DNA of 64,000 nucleotides from Algoriphagus yeomjeoni (lineage in GTDB: Bacteria > Bacteroidota > Bacteroidia > Cytophagales > Cyclobacteriaceae), in NCBI RefSeq assembly GCF_003259505.1, contig NZ_QLLK01000011.1, positions 78,579 through 142,578 of the forward strand, given 5' to 3'. The notes below the pieces were generated by a model that saw only the letters and a program-made list of their open reading frames with translations, made no database searches and was not told where the DNA came from. Below, one piece after another: positions 35,637-44,142 of this stretch. Within the stretch, counting starts at the first letter, position 1, and each line of letters starts with the position of its first letter. The translations under genes were made by a program, and so were the position numbers.

Positions 35637-37904
35637 TTACAAGAAAATCAAACTAGCTGAAACATCTCTTCTAAATGCTCTCATTGAAGGCTCGCTCGCT
35701 TTATTAATCCTTACCATAAATACCTCTTGATTGCTTAAGTTTTTATTAAAAATTTGGTTAAGATCATTTTTAAACTGTAGAATCATCCTCTTCTCATTCT
35801 CTGTAAATCCTGTTACAGTTTCCCTCAATACTCTATGAAAAACAAAAAGAGAAGCTGAAATAGGCTGAAAACTATAGCCGGATAAATTAGCTTTTATCCA
35901 AACTCGTTGGATGGCTGCCCCTGCTTTCAAAAAGGCACCCGGCGTATATTTATCGGCAGTAAACATTAAGACTGCAGATGCAGAAAGTATAGTTTGATCA
36001 GAAATTTTCGTCAATCCATACCCCAAATCATTTTTTCTAAAAAACTCAATGGTTCCTGGATCACGTACTAATCCTACCGCCGCTCGCTCTGATTTTCCCA
36101 TCTCAAGGGTGGCGATATCAATACCGTCTTTTGTAGCTAAAGCTTCTTCTTCTGACCATCTTATTTCACTCACGAAATCTTCATACCCTTGGTCATGTAG
36201 CAATCTTAGACGATCCATTCCCCCTACAATTGGCGTCAGTGCTCTTAGTCGCTCAAGATCGTCAATGATTTCTAAGTTTACCCCATCTGATGAAGCAATT
36301 GTTTGGAACTCTTCAAGCTTCTCCTTTTCTAAAAGCACTCTATCGGCATTTTTACGATTGGTACATCGCATATCAATACCGTCTACTAAATCTCCATTAG
36401 GGACATTTACTGGTTCGTTTGATTTTGAATCAAACTCTATGGAGGCAATTAGCTCCTCTCCAAAATTTTGAATATGCTCGTGAATGGTAAGTGCAATACC
36501 CATCGAGGAAGCCACTAGTTCAAAATTCTGCAATGCTGCGCCAAATGCCAATAATGAGCCAGTGCCTAGATAATCAAGTAAAGATTCACTTTTAGATTTG
36601 TCATGAAGCAGGTGGAGCACCCCATGTTGATCGTATATCCACTTCCATGGCTGACTATTCCCTCCTGATGGTGCGGTATTAGCCTTTCCTATTAAATAGA
36701 TTAAATCCTGCTTAGAGATTTTATAGTTAGAAACGTAACTAGTTTTAGGCAAAAAGTCTATAAAATCATAGTCTGAATAGGGAATTTTGATAGTATCTGG
36801 AGCTTGCTTTTCGCCTTTGCTCAATACTAATCCATCCAAATCAACATAGTATCTGCCTGATTCTACATTTTCTCCCAACAATAATTTTCTAGATGCATTC
36901 GCTACAGTAGCTCCTCCTAAATAAACTGCAGAAGCCAATTGTGGCCATGATGAAATTGACTGACTTAGTTCCAACAAAGAAACCTTCATTCGTGTCGAAA
37001 TAGTGCTTAAACCTATAATCTTTAAGCCCACAGGAACCTTTTGTTGGCTTGTTAAATTTTTTAGATCTGAAAAATTAAAATCCCCTAATAGGCCATGAAA
37101 AATTTCTCGGGAAGGCTCTCTATCAAATCTCTCAACATCCAACATGCCGCGGTCTGAAGTCTCCATTAGCACCGGAATCTTTTTTGCCTTGGCTCTTTCT
37201 CTTGCCAGCACTTTCACATCGAGGCTATCGCACTCATCTATCAGTAAGTCCAAATCCCCACCATCTGACAGGAAATCATCAATATTATCTTCGTTTACCC
37301 CTTTTCTGTACAAAGTGACTTTCAGATAAGGGTCTATTTCAAAAATCTCTCTTGCAGCCAAAATAACCTTCTCTACTCCCAAATCAACCACACCAGCCTT
37401 GATCCGATTAAGATTACTCAGCTCCAAGGTGTCAAAATCTGCCAATCTTAATTCGCCACATCCTCGTTCCAAAGCTATCGCAAATGCTATACTTTGCCCT
37501 ACTGAAAGTCCAATGATTCCAACTTTCTTCTTCCTTAGCTCTTGCTGTTCTTGCGGGGTAATTTTGTAATTATTTCTCGCGGTCCTAACTCGAATAAAAT
37601 CCTCTTCAGGAAGTAACCTAACCAATACTTTCTTCCAAGGAAAGTAAACCCAATTACCATAGTTGCTTCTATCATGTTCAACAAAAAAATGAGAAACACG
37701 TGTAGACAACTCTTCTTTGGTGAAGGACAATGTTGGATTGTCCACTTTTACCAATTCAGCTACTTGGTCATCTAGCTTGTCAAGTAAGCTGACTTCAGAA
37801 TTATGATACAATTCATTAAAAATGGAAGAATCCGAAAAATCTGAAGGCTTAAAGATTGAGGGAAAAACCTGATCATCAAGATGAAACTGTGTACTGCTAA
37901 ACAT
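35637..37904 (-). CDS. E1-like (ThiF) and nitroreductase fusion, Rv1355c family
   Basis: A 755-residue two-enzyme protein. After about 110 lead residues comes an E1-like adenylation domain (about 120-345): nucleotide loop 'VGIIGLSVGQS' (128-138), 'LADFDTLELSNLNR' (154-167, the D-x-D-x-x-x-x-S-N-L-x-R signature), 'LIDECDSLDVK'. No CxxC zinc pair or obvious thiolate cysteine is seen. The second half (about 397-725) is a nitroreductase with FMN motif 'APSGGNSQPW' (411-420). The architecture is that of mycobacterial Rv1355c (annotated MoeY). It could adenylate a carboxylate and oxidise or reduce a product. First gene of the operon; a role in making a signal sensed by the adjoining kinases is inference. 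Confidence 0.88.
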   Translation of the reverse strand: MFSSTQFHLDDQVFPSIFKPSDFSDSSIFNELYHNSEVSLLDKLDDQVAELVKVDNPTLSFTKEELSTRVSHFFVEHDRSNYGNWVYFPWKKVLVRLLPEEDFIRVRTARNNYKITPQEQQELRKKKVGIIGLSVGQSIAFAIALERGCGELRLADFDTLELSNLNRIKAGVVDLGVEKVILAAREIFEIDPYLKVTLYRKGVNEDNIDDFLSDGGDLDLLIDECDSLDVKVLARERAKAKKIPVLMETSDRGMLDVERFDREPSREIFHGLLGDFNFSDLKNLTSQQKVPVGLKIIGLSTISTRMKVSLLELSQSISSWPQLASAVYLGGATVANASRKLLLGENVESGRYYVDLDGLVLSKGEKQAPDTIKIPYSDYDFIDFLPKTSYVSNYKISKQDLIYLIGKANTAPSGGNSQPWKWIYDQHGVLHLLHDKSKSESLLDYLGTGSLLAFGAALQNFELVASSMGIALTIHEHIQNFGEELIASIEFDSKSNEPVNVPNGDLVDGIDMRCTNRKNADRVLLEKEKLEEFQTIASSDGVNLEIIDDLERLRALTPIVGGMDRLRLLHDQGYEDFVSEIRWSEEEALATKDGIDIATLEMGKSERAAVGLVRDPGTIEFFRKNDLGYGLTKISDQTILSASAVLMFTADKYTPGAFLKAGAAIQRVWIKANLSGYSFQPISASLFVFHRVLRETVTGFTENEKRMILQFKNDLNQIFNKNLSNQEVFMVRINKASEPSMRAFRRDVSASLIFL

Positions 37905-38098
37905 TTCGTATTATCGGGGGTGACAAATTGAAGTAAAGTTAATTTTTTCAACTATAAGTCCAATTTTTTAATACCCTTTATAGTGTATCTTTTTATATTA
38001 GTATTCAAAAAGTTCTAGAAAATAGTTTTCAATAGTTACTTTTATAAAAAAATACTGTTTGATCGTAACGTATCGATTGTTTTAGACAAATTTGTTAA
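37905..38098. promoter_or_regulatory. Divergent control region of the E1-nitroreductase signalling cluster
   Basis: A 194-bp AT-rich region between the operon (minus strand) and the lone receiver gene (plus strand). It contains the palindrome ACAAATTTGT at 38086-38095, four bases before the receiver ATG. A 'TAACTTTAC' sequence read on the minus strand is close to a -7 element for the operon. Joint control of both arms is likely from the arrangement; exact sites are not certain. Confidence 0.5.
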
Positions 38099-38572
38099 AT
38101 GGAAACTACGCCTCAAGAAAAAATAAAAATACTCTATGTCGATGATGAAGAAAATAACCTTCAGGCATTCAAGGCTACTTTTAGAAGAGATTACCAAATT
38201 TTTCTCGCAATCGACGCTACAGTAGCCCGAGAGGTGCTTTCTAAGCAGGAAGTTGACATAATTATCACGGATCAGAGAATGCCTGGCGAAACTGGTGTGG
38301 AATTTTTAGAATCAATTATTCCAATTTATCCGAACCCAATAAGAATATTACTGACTGGCTATACTGATATCCAAGCTGTAATTGATGCGATCAACAAAGG
38401 ACAAGTATATCACTACCTGACAAAACCTTGGGAAGAAGATTACTTAAGAACTGTAATCAAAAATGCGTTTGAAATTTATCAGCTTCGTAGAGAAAATGAA
38501 AAATTGACCAAAGCACTAATTAAGGCCAATGATCAATTGGAATTTATTTTACGACAGAATCTACTATCCTAA
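38099..38572 (+). CDS. Single-domain response regulator with a C-terminal helix
   Basis: A 157-residue protein: one receiver domain (phospho-acceptor Asp58 in 'ITDQRMPGETG', Lys105-like in 'YLTKPWEED') and about 25 residues of helix. It has no output domain, so it would act as a phosphate relay or as a protein-binding regulator. Sequence blocks are shared almost word for word with the receiver of 31771-32856, encoded at the far end of the divergent operon, which points to duplication and to a common upstream kinase. It converges on ald with only one base between the stop codons. Confidence 0.92.
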   Translation: METTPQEKIKILYVDDEENNLQAFKATFRRDYQIFLAIDATVAREVLSKQEVDIIITDQRMPGETGVEFLESIIPIYPNPIRILLTGYTDIQAVIDAINKGQVYHYLTKPWEEDYLRTVIKNAFEIYQLRRENEKLTKALIKANDQLEFILRQNLLS

Positions 38573-38573
38573 T

Positions 38574-39785
38574 TTAATATCTAGCCGCCAACAATAATTG
38601 TAACTCTTTGTGGCTCATCCCAAATTTCCTTCCTAGATAGGCATTAGTAAGACTTCCTCTGTAAGTATATACGCCTCTCAAAAACCATTTATAATTGAAT
38701 ATCATTTCTTCGGCACCTCCAAGGTCTGCCATTTGAAGAATTATTGGTGTAAATATATTACTCAAAGAGTATGAGGCTGTTCTGGCAACTCGAGAAGCAA
38801 TATTTGGTACGCAATAATGGATAATATCATGAACTTGATATACAGGCTCATCATGCGAGGTCATCCTTCCTGTCTCAATACAACCCCCTTGATCAATCGC
38901 AACATCAATAATGATACTTCCATGCATCATATTGGCCACCATTTCCTCAGAGACCACTATTTTATTTCTCCCCTTCTCTGCACGAAGCGCCCCTATGACC
39001 ACATCTGCTTCTGAAAGTGCCTGATTAAGGCTAAAATTATCAATGGTGGACGTATATATCTGCTGGCCAAGAAGCTGCTTTAATCTCCGCAGCTTGTAAA
39101 TATGGTTATCAAAGACTTTAATATTTGCGCCTAAACCTAGTGCCGTTCTAGCGGCATATTCTGCCACCGTACCTGCTCCGATAATCACGACTTGAGTAGG
39201 CGGCACACCTGTCACTCCACCCATAATCAACCCTTTCCCATCATTCTCACTAGAAAGATACTCAGAAGCAATCAGCATTACCGTGCTTCCAGCTATCTCT
39301 GACATCGCACGAACAACTGGCATGCCTCCTACCTTATCCTCCAGGTATTCAAATGCTACAGCTGTGATTTTCTTTTGATTTAGTGTCTGAATAAACTCCT
39401 GACTTTGACGCTCAAGTTGGAGTGCGGACATCAAACAGCTTCCTGTAGTCATGTAGCTCAACTCCTCTTCTGTAGGCGGATCAATTTTAAGCACTACTTG
39501 GGACTCAAAGACCTCCTTTTTAGAATTGGTAACTTTCGCTCCAGCATCAGAAAAATCCTGATCTGAAAATTTGGACTGCATGCCTGCACCTGCCTCCACT
39601 ACCACGCTAATCCCATTGTTTGAAAGCAAACCTACAGATTCAGGTGTAATTACTATCCGCTTCTCTTGAGTAGACACTTCCCTTGGTAGTCCAATTACCA
39701 AAGAGTTGTCTCTATTTCTCACTTTCGCGGGGGATTCTTTTGGGATCAGTCCCACAGCGGTGAGTTGGTCTAATTCAGTTGGCAT
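38574..39785 (-). CDS. ald: Alanine dehydrogenase
   Basis: A 403-residue AlaDH/PNT-type protein. 'IGLPREVSTQEKRIVITPESV' (broken here for reading: Arg and Lys of the pyruvate site), 'EYLEDKVGGMPVVRAMSEIAG', the Rossmann motif 'VVIIGAGTVAEYAARTALGLGA', and 'VIGALRAEKGRNKIVVSEEMV' are all typical. It converts alanine and NAD to pyruvate and ammonia. The N-terminus has about 25 more residues than most AlaDHs. The start overlaps tsaE by 11 nt; tsaE and porX lie upstream in the same operon. Confidence 0.92.
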   Translation of the reverse strand: MPTELDQLTAVGLIPKESPAKVRNRDNSLVIGLPREVSTQEKRIVITPESVGLLSNNGISVVVEAGAGMQSKFSDQDFSDAGAKVTNSKKEVFESQVVLKIDPPTEEELSYMTTGSCLMSALQLERQSQEFIQTLNQKKITAVAFEYLEDKVGGMPVVRAMSEIAGSTVMLIASEYLSSENDGKGLIMGGVTGVPPTQVVIIGAGTVAEYAARTALGLGANIKVFDNHIYKLRRLKQLLGQQIYTSTIDNFSLNQALSEADVVIGALRAEKGRNKIVVSEEMVANMMHGSIIIDVAIDQGGCIETGRMTSHDEPVYQVHDIIHYCVPNIASRVARTASYSLSNIFTPIILQMADLGGAEEMIFNYKWFLRGVYTYRGSLTNAYLGRKFGMSHKELQLLLAARY

Positions 39786-40206
39786 TCTCGACGTGTTGTA
39801 GGTTCAGGGTTCTTTTGGTAGCGGAATCATTTTGAATCCGAACTAATAGAAAATTCTCAGGCAAAAATGCAGCTATTTTTTCAGCCCATTCCAACCAACA
39901 ATAATTTCCACTATAAAAATACTCTTCTATTCCGATATCCAAGGCTTCAGTTGGATCATCCATTCTATAAAAATCAAAGTGATAAAAAATAGTACCACTT
40001 GGGTTCTCATAGTGATTGACGATGCCAAATGTAGGGCTGCTAACTTGATCAGTAATAGAAAAAGCTCGGGACAGCGCTTTTATGAGCGTAGTCTTTCCCG
40101 CTCCCATATCGCCCTGAAACACCCATACCTTTTCTTCCGAAGCTACCGCTAGTATAGCCTGTACAGCCTTATCTATCTCATCTAGTTCGTAGGTGAACTG
40201 GGTCAA
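39775..40206 (-). CDS. tsaE: tRNA threonylcarbamoyladenosine biosynthesis protein TsaE
   Basis: A 143-residue P-loop ATPase: 'GDMGAGKTTLIKAL' (Walker A), 'SSPTFGIVNHY' and 'WLEWAEKI' are TsaE marks. It works with TsaB and TsaD in making t6A37 of tRNAs. The only usable start is TTG at 40206 (no in-frame ATG near), 8 nt after the porX stop, so translation probably depends on coupling to porX. It overlaps ald by 11 nt. Confidence 0.92.
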   Translation of the reverse strand: MTQFTYELDEIDKAVQAILAVASEEKVWVFQGDMGAGKTTLIKALSRAFSITDQVSSPTFGIVNHYENPSGTIFYHFDFYRMDDPTEALDIGIEEYFYSGNYCWLEWAEKIAAFLPENFLLVRIQNDSATKRTLNLQHVENAN

Positions 40207-40214
40207 ATGTTTGA

Positions 40215-41771
40215 TTATTTAGGTGACAAATGAACGATCGGAATGATCATTTCCTCCAAAGATACACCTCCATGCTGAAAGGTATCCTTATAGAAGTTCA
40301 CATAATAATTGTAATTATTGGGGTATGCAAAGAAATAATCTTCAACGGCAAAAACATAGGTAGAAGACACATTTAATCTTGGCAATTTCGCGTCTTCAGG
40401 TTTTTTGATCTCAAAGACCTTTCCTTGCTCAAAGTTTAAGTTCTTACCTTGCTTATATCTCAAATTCGTAGTAACATTTTTATCCCCTATGATTCGATAG
40501 GGTTTATTTACTCTTTTTGTGCCATGATCTGTGGTAATAATAACCTCTGCACCTGCATCATGGATCTTTTTCAGTAGTTCAAACAAGGAGGAGTGCTCAA
40601 ACCAACTTGTAGTCAATGACCTGTAGGCGGACTCATCCGGAGCCAGCTCTCGTATCATTTTCATGTCTGTTCTAGCGTGAGAAACCATATCCACAAAGTT
40701 ATAGACCAAGACATTGAGATCATTTTGAAGAAAGGTATGGAATTGCTCCAATACTGCTTTTCCTTGATGAGCCTGAATAATTTTGTTATAACTGGATTTA
40801 ATCGAAAGTCGGTTCTTCTCCAAGTTGATCTTCAGCCACTCGTCTTCGAAGTTATTTTTCCCTTCATCAGAATCCTCATCTTCCCAAAACTGCGGATAGA
40901 ACCTCGCCATATCCATGGGCATCATGCCGCTGAAGAGAGCATTTCTCGCAAAAGCCGTCGTAGTTGGGAGAATACTATAATAAGTATCCTTGTCTTTAAT
41001 ATTAAAATAAGGCGCAATGATCGACTCAATATCCTCCCACTGGTCTAATCGAAAATTGTCTATCACGATAAAAAACAGCGGTTTTTTCTCCTGTAGCTGT
41101 GGGAAAACCTTTTTCTTCATCACCTGATGGGAAAGTAGCGGTTTTATAGGATTTTTCTCCTCCATCCAATCCAGGTAATTCTCTTTTATGAATTTGGAGA
41201 AATTTGCATTTGCTTCGATCTTCTGAGATTCTAGAACAGGGAGCATGTTTTTGTTTTCCGTATCATCGATCTGCATTTCCCAGTATGTCAACTTACGGTA
41301 AATATCAGCCCAATCTTGATGATCATCTGCATCATCAAAAGCCATACTAATATTCATGAAATCCTGCTGATAACTTTGCGTCGTACGTTCGTCTATCAAC
41401 TGCTTATTTTGGAGAAGCTTTTTAACGGAAAGTAAAATCTGGCTGGGATTGATCGGCTTGATCAGGTAATCAGCGATTTTTCCCCCTATCGCATCATCCA
41501 TGATATGCTCTTCCTCACTTTTGGTGATCATGACCACAGGCACCTGAGGCTTCATTTGTTTGATTTGTTGCAGCGTTTCGAGACCTGTCATTCCCGGCAT
41601 CATTTCATCCAAGAAGATTACATCAAAGTTTTTGGATTCTACCTCTTCGATAGCATCCACGCCTGAATTCACTGTAGTAATGTCATATCCTTTCTGTTCT
41701 AGAAAAAGAATATGAGGTTTGAGCAAGTCGATTTCATCATCGGCCCAGAGTATCTTGAATTTTTGAGACAT
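40215..41771 (-). CDS. porX: PorX-type response regulator with PglZ-like domain
   Basis: From the ATG at 41771 a 518-residue protein: receiver (1-120, Asp55 in 'FLDEMMPG', 'YLIKPIN'), a helical linker, and an alkaline-phosphatase-like PglZ domain with 'IVIDNFRLDQW' (metal Asp), 'PTTTAFARNALFSG' (nucleophile Thr) and 'IITTDHGT' (Asp-His). This is the PorX layout, the response regulator of type IX secretion in Bacteroidota; its PglZ part acts on oligonucleotides in characterised members. The partner kinase PorY is not in the window. It heads the porX-tsaE-ald operon. Confidence 0.95.
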   Translation of the reverse strand: MSQKFKILWADDEIDLLKPHILFLEQKGYDITTVNSGVDAIEEVESKNFDVIFLDEMMPGMTGLETLQQIKQMKPQVPVVMITKSEEEHIMDDAIGGKIADYLIKPINPSQILLSVKKLLQNKQLIDERTTQSYQQDFMNISMAFDDADDHQDWADIYRKLTYWEMQIDDTENKNMLPVLESQKIEANANFSKFIKENYLDWMEEKNPIKPLLSHQVMKKKVFPQLQEKKPLFFIVIDNFRLDQWEDIESIIAPYFNIKDKDTYYSILPTTTAFARNALFSGMMPMDMARFYPQFWEDEDSDEGKNNFEDEWLKINLEKNRLSIKSSYNKIIQAHQGKAVLEQFHTFLQNDLNVLVYNFVDMVSHARTDMKMIRELAPDESAYRSLTTSWFEHSSLFELLKKIHDAGAEVIITTDHGTKRVNKPYRIIGDKNVTTNLRYKQGKNLNFEQGKVFEIKKPEDAKLPRLNVSSTYVFAVEDYFFAYPNNYNYYVNFYKDTFQHGGVSLEEMIIPIVHLSPK

Positions 41772-41806
41772 TTCAGGTTCAGTTTCTTTTAAAATTATAA
41801 TTACTT

Positions 41807-43063
41807 TTGGGGCAAACAAAAAAGGCCTCCTTGAAAAGCCAGAAGATACTTAACGACCCCGTTTACGGATTTATAACAATCCCTAGCGAGTTGATTTTTA
41901 CGATTATTGACCATCCTTATTTTCAACGATTACGGAGAATAAAACAACTGGGCCTGACTGATTTTGTCTATCCCGGCGCTCTTCATACCCGATTTCATCA
42001 TGCGATTGGGGCAATGCACTTGATGAGCATTACGCTAGACAATCTACGAAATAAAGGCACTGAAATCACAGATGAAGAATATGAAGCGGCACTAATCGCT
42101 ATTCTTTTGCACGATATTGGACATGGACCTTTTTCACATGCCTTGGAATATAGTCTACTGAAAGGCGTACCCCATGAAGACCTTTCCCTTCTGATTATAG
42201 AACTCTTAAATCAGGAGTTTGGCGGAAAATTAGATCTTACTTTAAGAATATTTAAGAATAAATACGAGCGAAAATTCTTTCATCAACTGGTTTCCAGCCA
42301 GTTGGATATAGATAGACTTGACTACTTGCAGCGGGATTGCTTCTTTACCGGCGTATCAGAAGGAACCATCGGAGCAGATCGCATCATCAAGATGATGGAC
42401 GTAAAGAATGATCAGGTGGTGATCGAAGAAAAGGGGATTTATTCTATCGAAAATTTCTTGAGCGCTAGACGCCTAATGTATTGGCAGGTTTATTTACACA
42501 AGACCACCGTCAGTGCAGAGAAAATGTTGATCAAGCTTATTGAAAGAGCTAAATTCCTTCGGCAGTCTGGAGATCGATTCACCGTCACTGAGGAATTTGA
42601 TTTCTTCTTATTGAATGATCCCACTTTACTTGATTTCCGAACTAAACCAGATCTTTTGACCTTATTTCTCGAAATGGATGATTTGGATATTTGGGGAGCT
42701 ATTAAGCTTTGGAAAAACCATCCGGATTATGTGTTAAGAAATATTTCTCAGATGTTTTTGACTCGAAACCTTTTTAAGATCAACCTTACCAATGAGCCTT
42801 TTTCTGCTGAGGAAATAGAACAGTTAAAGGAGAAAACGATTAGCAAACTTCAAATACCTGAAGGTGATTTGGTTTATTTCTTTTCGCATGGCGCAGTTAG
42901 TAATTATGGGTATTTGGCCAAGGATAGAATTAATATCTTGACAAAAAAAGGAAAGGTAATTGATGTTGCACAGGCCGCAGACTTACCAAATATCAAAGTC
43001 ATGAGTAAAATCGTAGAGAAACACTATGTATGTAAGGCCAAAAGCCTAAATTTAACTTATTAA
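41807..43063 (+). CDS. HD domain phosphohydrolase (dNTPase-like)
   Basis: A ~418-residue protein of the HD superfamily, related to archaeal/bacterial dGTPase-like proteins (SAMHD1-type fold): 'HTRFHHAIGAMHLM' and 'LLHDIGHGPFSHALEYSL' carry the H...HD metal ligands; 'SQLDIDRLDYLQRDCFFTGV' adds the last Asp. The start is not certain: no ATG exists before the conserved 'NDPVYGFI'; candidates are TTG at 41807 and TTG at 41831, the latter giving the family's usual short N-terminus. Divergent from porX by 35-59 nt, followed 17 nt later by lpxD. Confidence 0.88.
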   Translation: MGQTKKASLKSQKILNDPVYGFITIPSELIFTIIDHPYFQRLRRIKQLGLTDFVYPGALHTRFHHAIGAMHLMSITLDNLRNKGTEITDEEYEAALIAILLHDIGHGPFSHALEYSLLKGVPHEDLSLLIIELLNQEFGGKLDLTLRIFKNKYERKFFHQLVSSQLDIDRLDYLQRDCFFTGVSEGTIGADRIIKMMDVKNDQVVIEEKGIYSIENFLSARRLMYWQVYLHKTTVSAEKMLIKLIERAKFLRQSGDRFTVTEEFDFFLLNDPTLLDFRTKPDLLTLFLEMDDLDIWGAIKLWKNHPDYVLRNISQMFLTRNLFKINLTNEPFSAEEIEQLKEKTISKLQIPEGDLVYFFSHGAVSNYGYLAKDRINILTKKGKVIDVAQAADLPNIKVMSKIVEKHYVCKAKSLNLTY

Positions 43064-43080
43064 CTCCGTTTATATTGTTT

Positions 43081-44103
43081 ATGGAATTTACTCTCGGACA
43101 AGTTGCTGCAATACTACAAGGAAAAGTAGAAGGCGATGAAAACCAAAAAGTAACCCGATTGGATAAAATCCAAGAAGGTCAGCAAGGAGGCATCAGTTTT
43201 TTGGCTAATGAAAAGTACACCCCATATATTTATGAAACGGAGGCAACAGCAGTTATCGTTTCCAAAGATTTCACTCCGACAAGGGCTCTAAAAACCAATC
43301 TAATCCGCGTTGAAGATGCTTACAACGGATTCACTAAACTCCTTGAAGCTTACTCCATGCTCATGAAGAGTAGCAAAGTAGGAGTTGAAGAACCATCCTA
43401 TTTGGATGTCAGTTCTAGCATCGGACAACAAGCCTATAGAGGCGCTTTTTCTTATATAGGCAAAAACTGCTCAATCGGAGATTCAGTCAAAATCCACAGT
43501 CATGTACATGTTGGCGATCGAGTGAAAATCGGCAATAACACCATTATTCATCCCGGCGCAAAAATCTGCGCTGACACAGTTATTGGCAATAATTGCGAAA
43601 TACATCCTGGAGCCGTGATTGGCTCAGATGGGTTTGGTTTTGCACCCCAAGAAGACGGAACTTACAAGACCATTCCACAGATAGGGAATGTAATTCTAGA
43701 AGACAATGTGAGCGTGGGTGCAAACAGCACCATTGATTGTGCAACGATGGGATCTACCTTGATCAAAAAGGGAGCAAAAATCGACAATATGGTGCAAATA
43801 GCACACAATGTAATAGTTGGTGAAAATACAGTCATAGCTTCTCAAACTGGCATTTCGGGTTCAACAGAAATAGGAAAAAACTGCATAATCGCTGGAAAAG
43901 TTGGAATTGTAGGACATATAAAAATCGCAGACAACACCACTATCGGTGCTAATACAGGCATAAGTAAATCGATCAAAGAATCAGGAACTACGCTGTTTGG
44001 GTACGTGGCAATGGATATGAAGAATTTCCTGAAATCGTATTCAATCTTCAAAAAGCTCGGCTCAATAGAGGACCGCATAAGAGAACTAGAAAAAAAGCAG
44101 TAA
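43081..44103 (+). CDS. lpxD: UDP-3-O-acylglucosamine N-acyltransferase
   Basis: A 340-residue LpxD from the ATG at 43081 (an upstream TTG at 43075 adds two residues). An N-terminal uridine-binding part ('ISFLANEKYTPYIYETEATA') is followed by the left-handed beta-helix of hexapeptide repeats, with the catalytic His in 'VQIAHNVIVGENTVIA' and 'GSDGFGFAP'. It adds the second hydroxyacyl chain in lipid A synthesis. First of the lpxD-lpxC/fabZ-lpxA-ABC string. Confidence 0.95.
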   Translation: MEFTLGQVAAILQGKVEGDENQKVTRLDKIQEGQQGGISFLANEKYTPYIYETEATAVIVSKDFTPTRALKTNLIRVEDAYNGFTKLLEAYSMLMKSSKVGVEEPSYLDVSSSIGQQAYRGAFSYIGKNCSIGDSVKIHSHVHVGDRVKIGNNTIIHPGAKICADTVIGNNCEIHPGAVIGSDGFGFAPQEDGTYKTIPQIGNVILEDNVSVGANSTIDCATMGSTLIKKGAKIDNMVQIAHNVIVGENTVIASQTGISGSTEIGKNCIIAGKVGIVGHIKIADNTTIGANTGISKSIKESGTTLFGYVAMDMKNFLKSYSIFKKLGSIEDRIRELEKKQ

Positions 44104-44142
44104 ATTTGCAGCCTTTAGCATGCTGAACGGTTCAAAAATCAG

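Noticed and set aside
36049..36471. A 140-codon open frame antisense to the nitroreductase half
   Set aside because: Serine-rich low-complexity product, no start context, lies within a clear gene.
35637..37904. Azole/azoline peptide (RiPP) biosynthesis because of E1 plus nitroreductase domains
   Set aside because: No YcaO cyclase, no leader-type small peptide gene and no exporter are in the operon, so a RiPP label is not supported.
40215..41771. BREX phage defence because of a PglZ domain
   Set aside because: The receiver-PglZ layout is PorX, and no other BREX genes are present.
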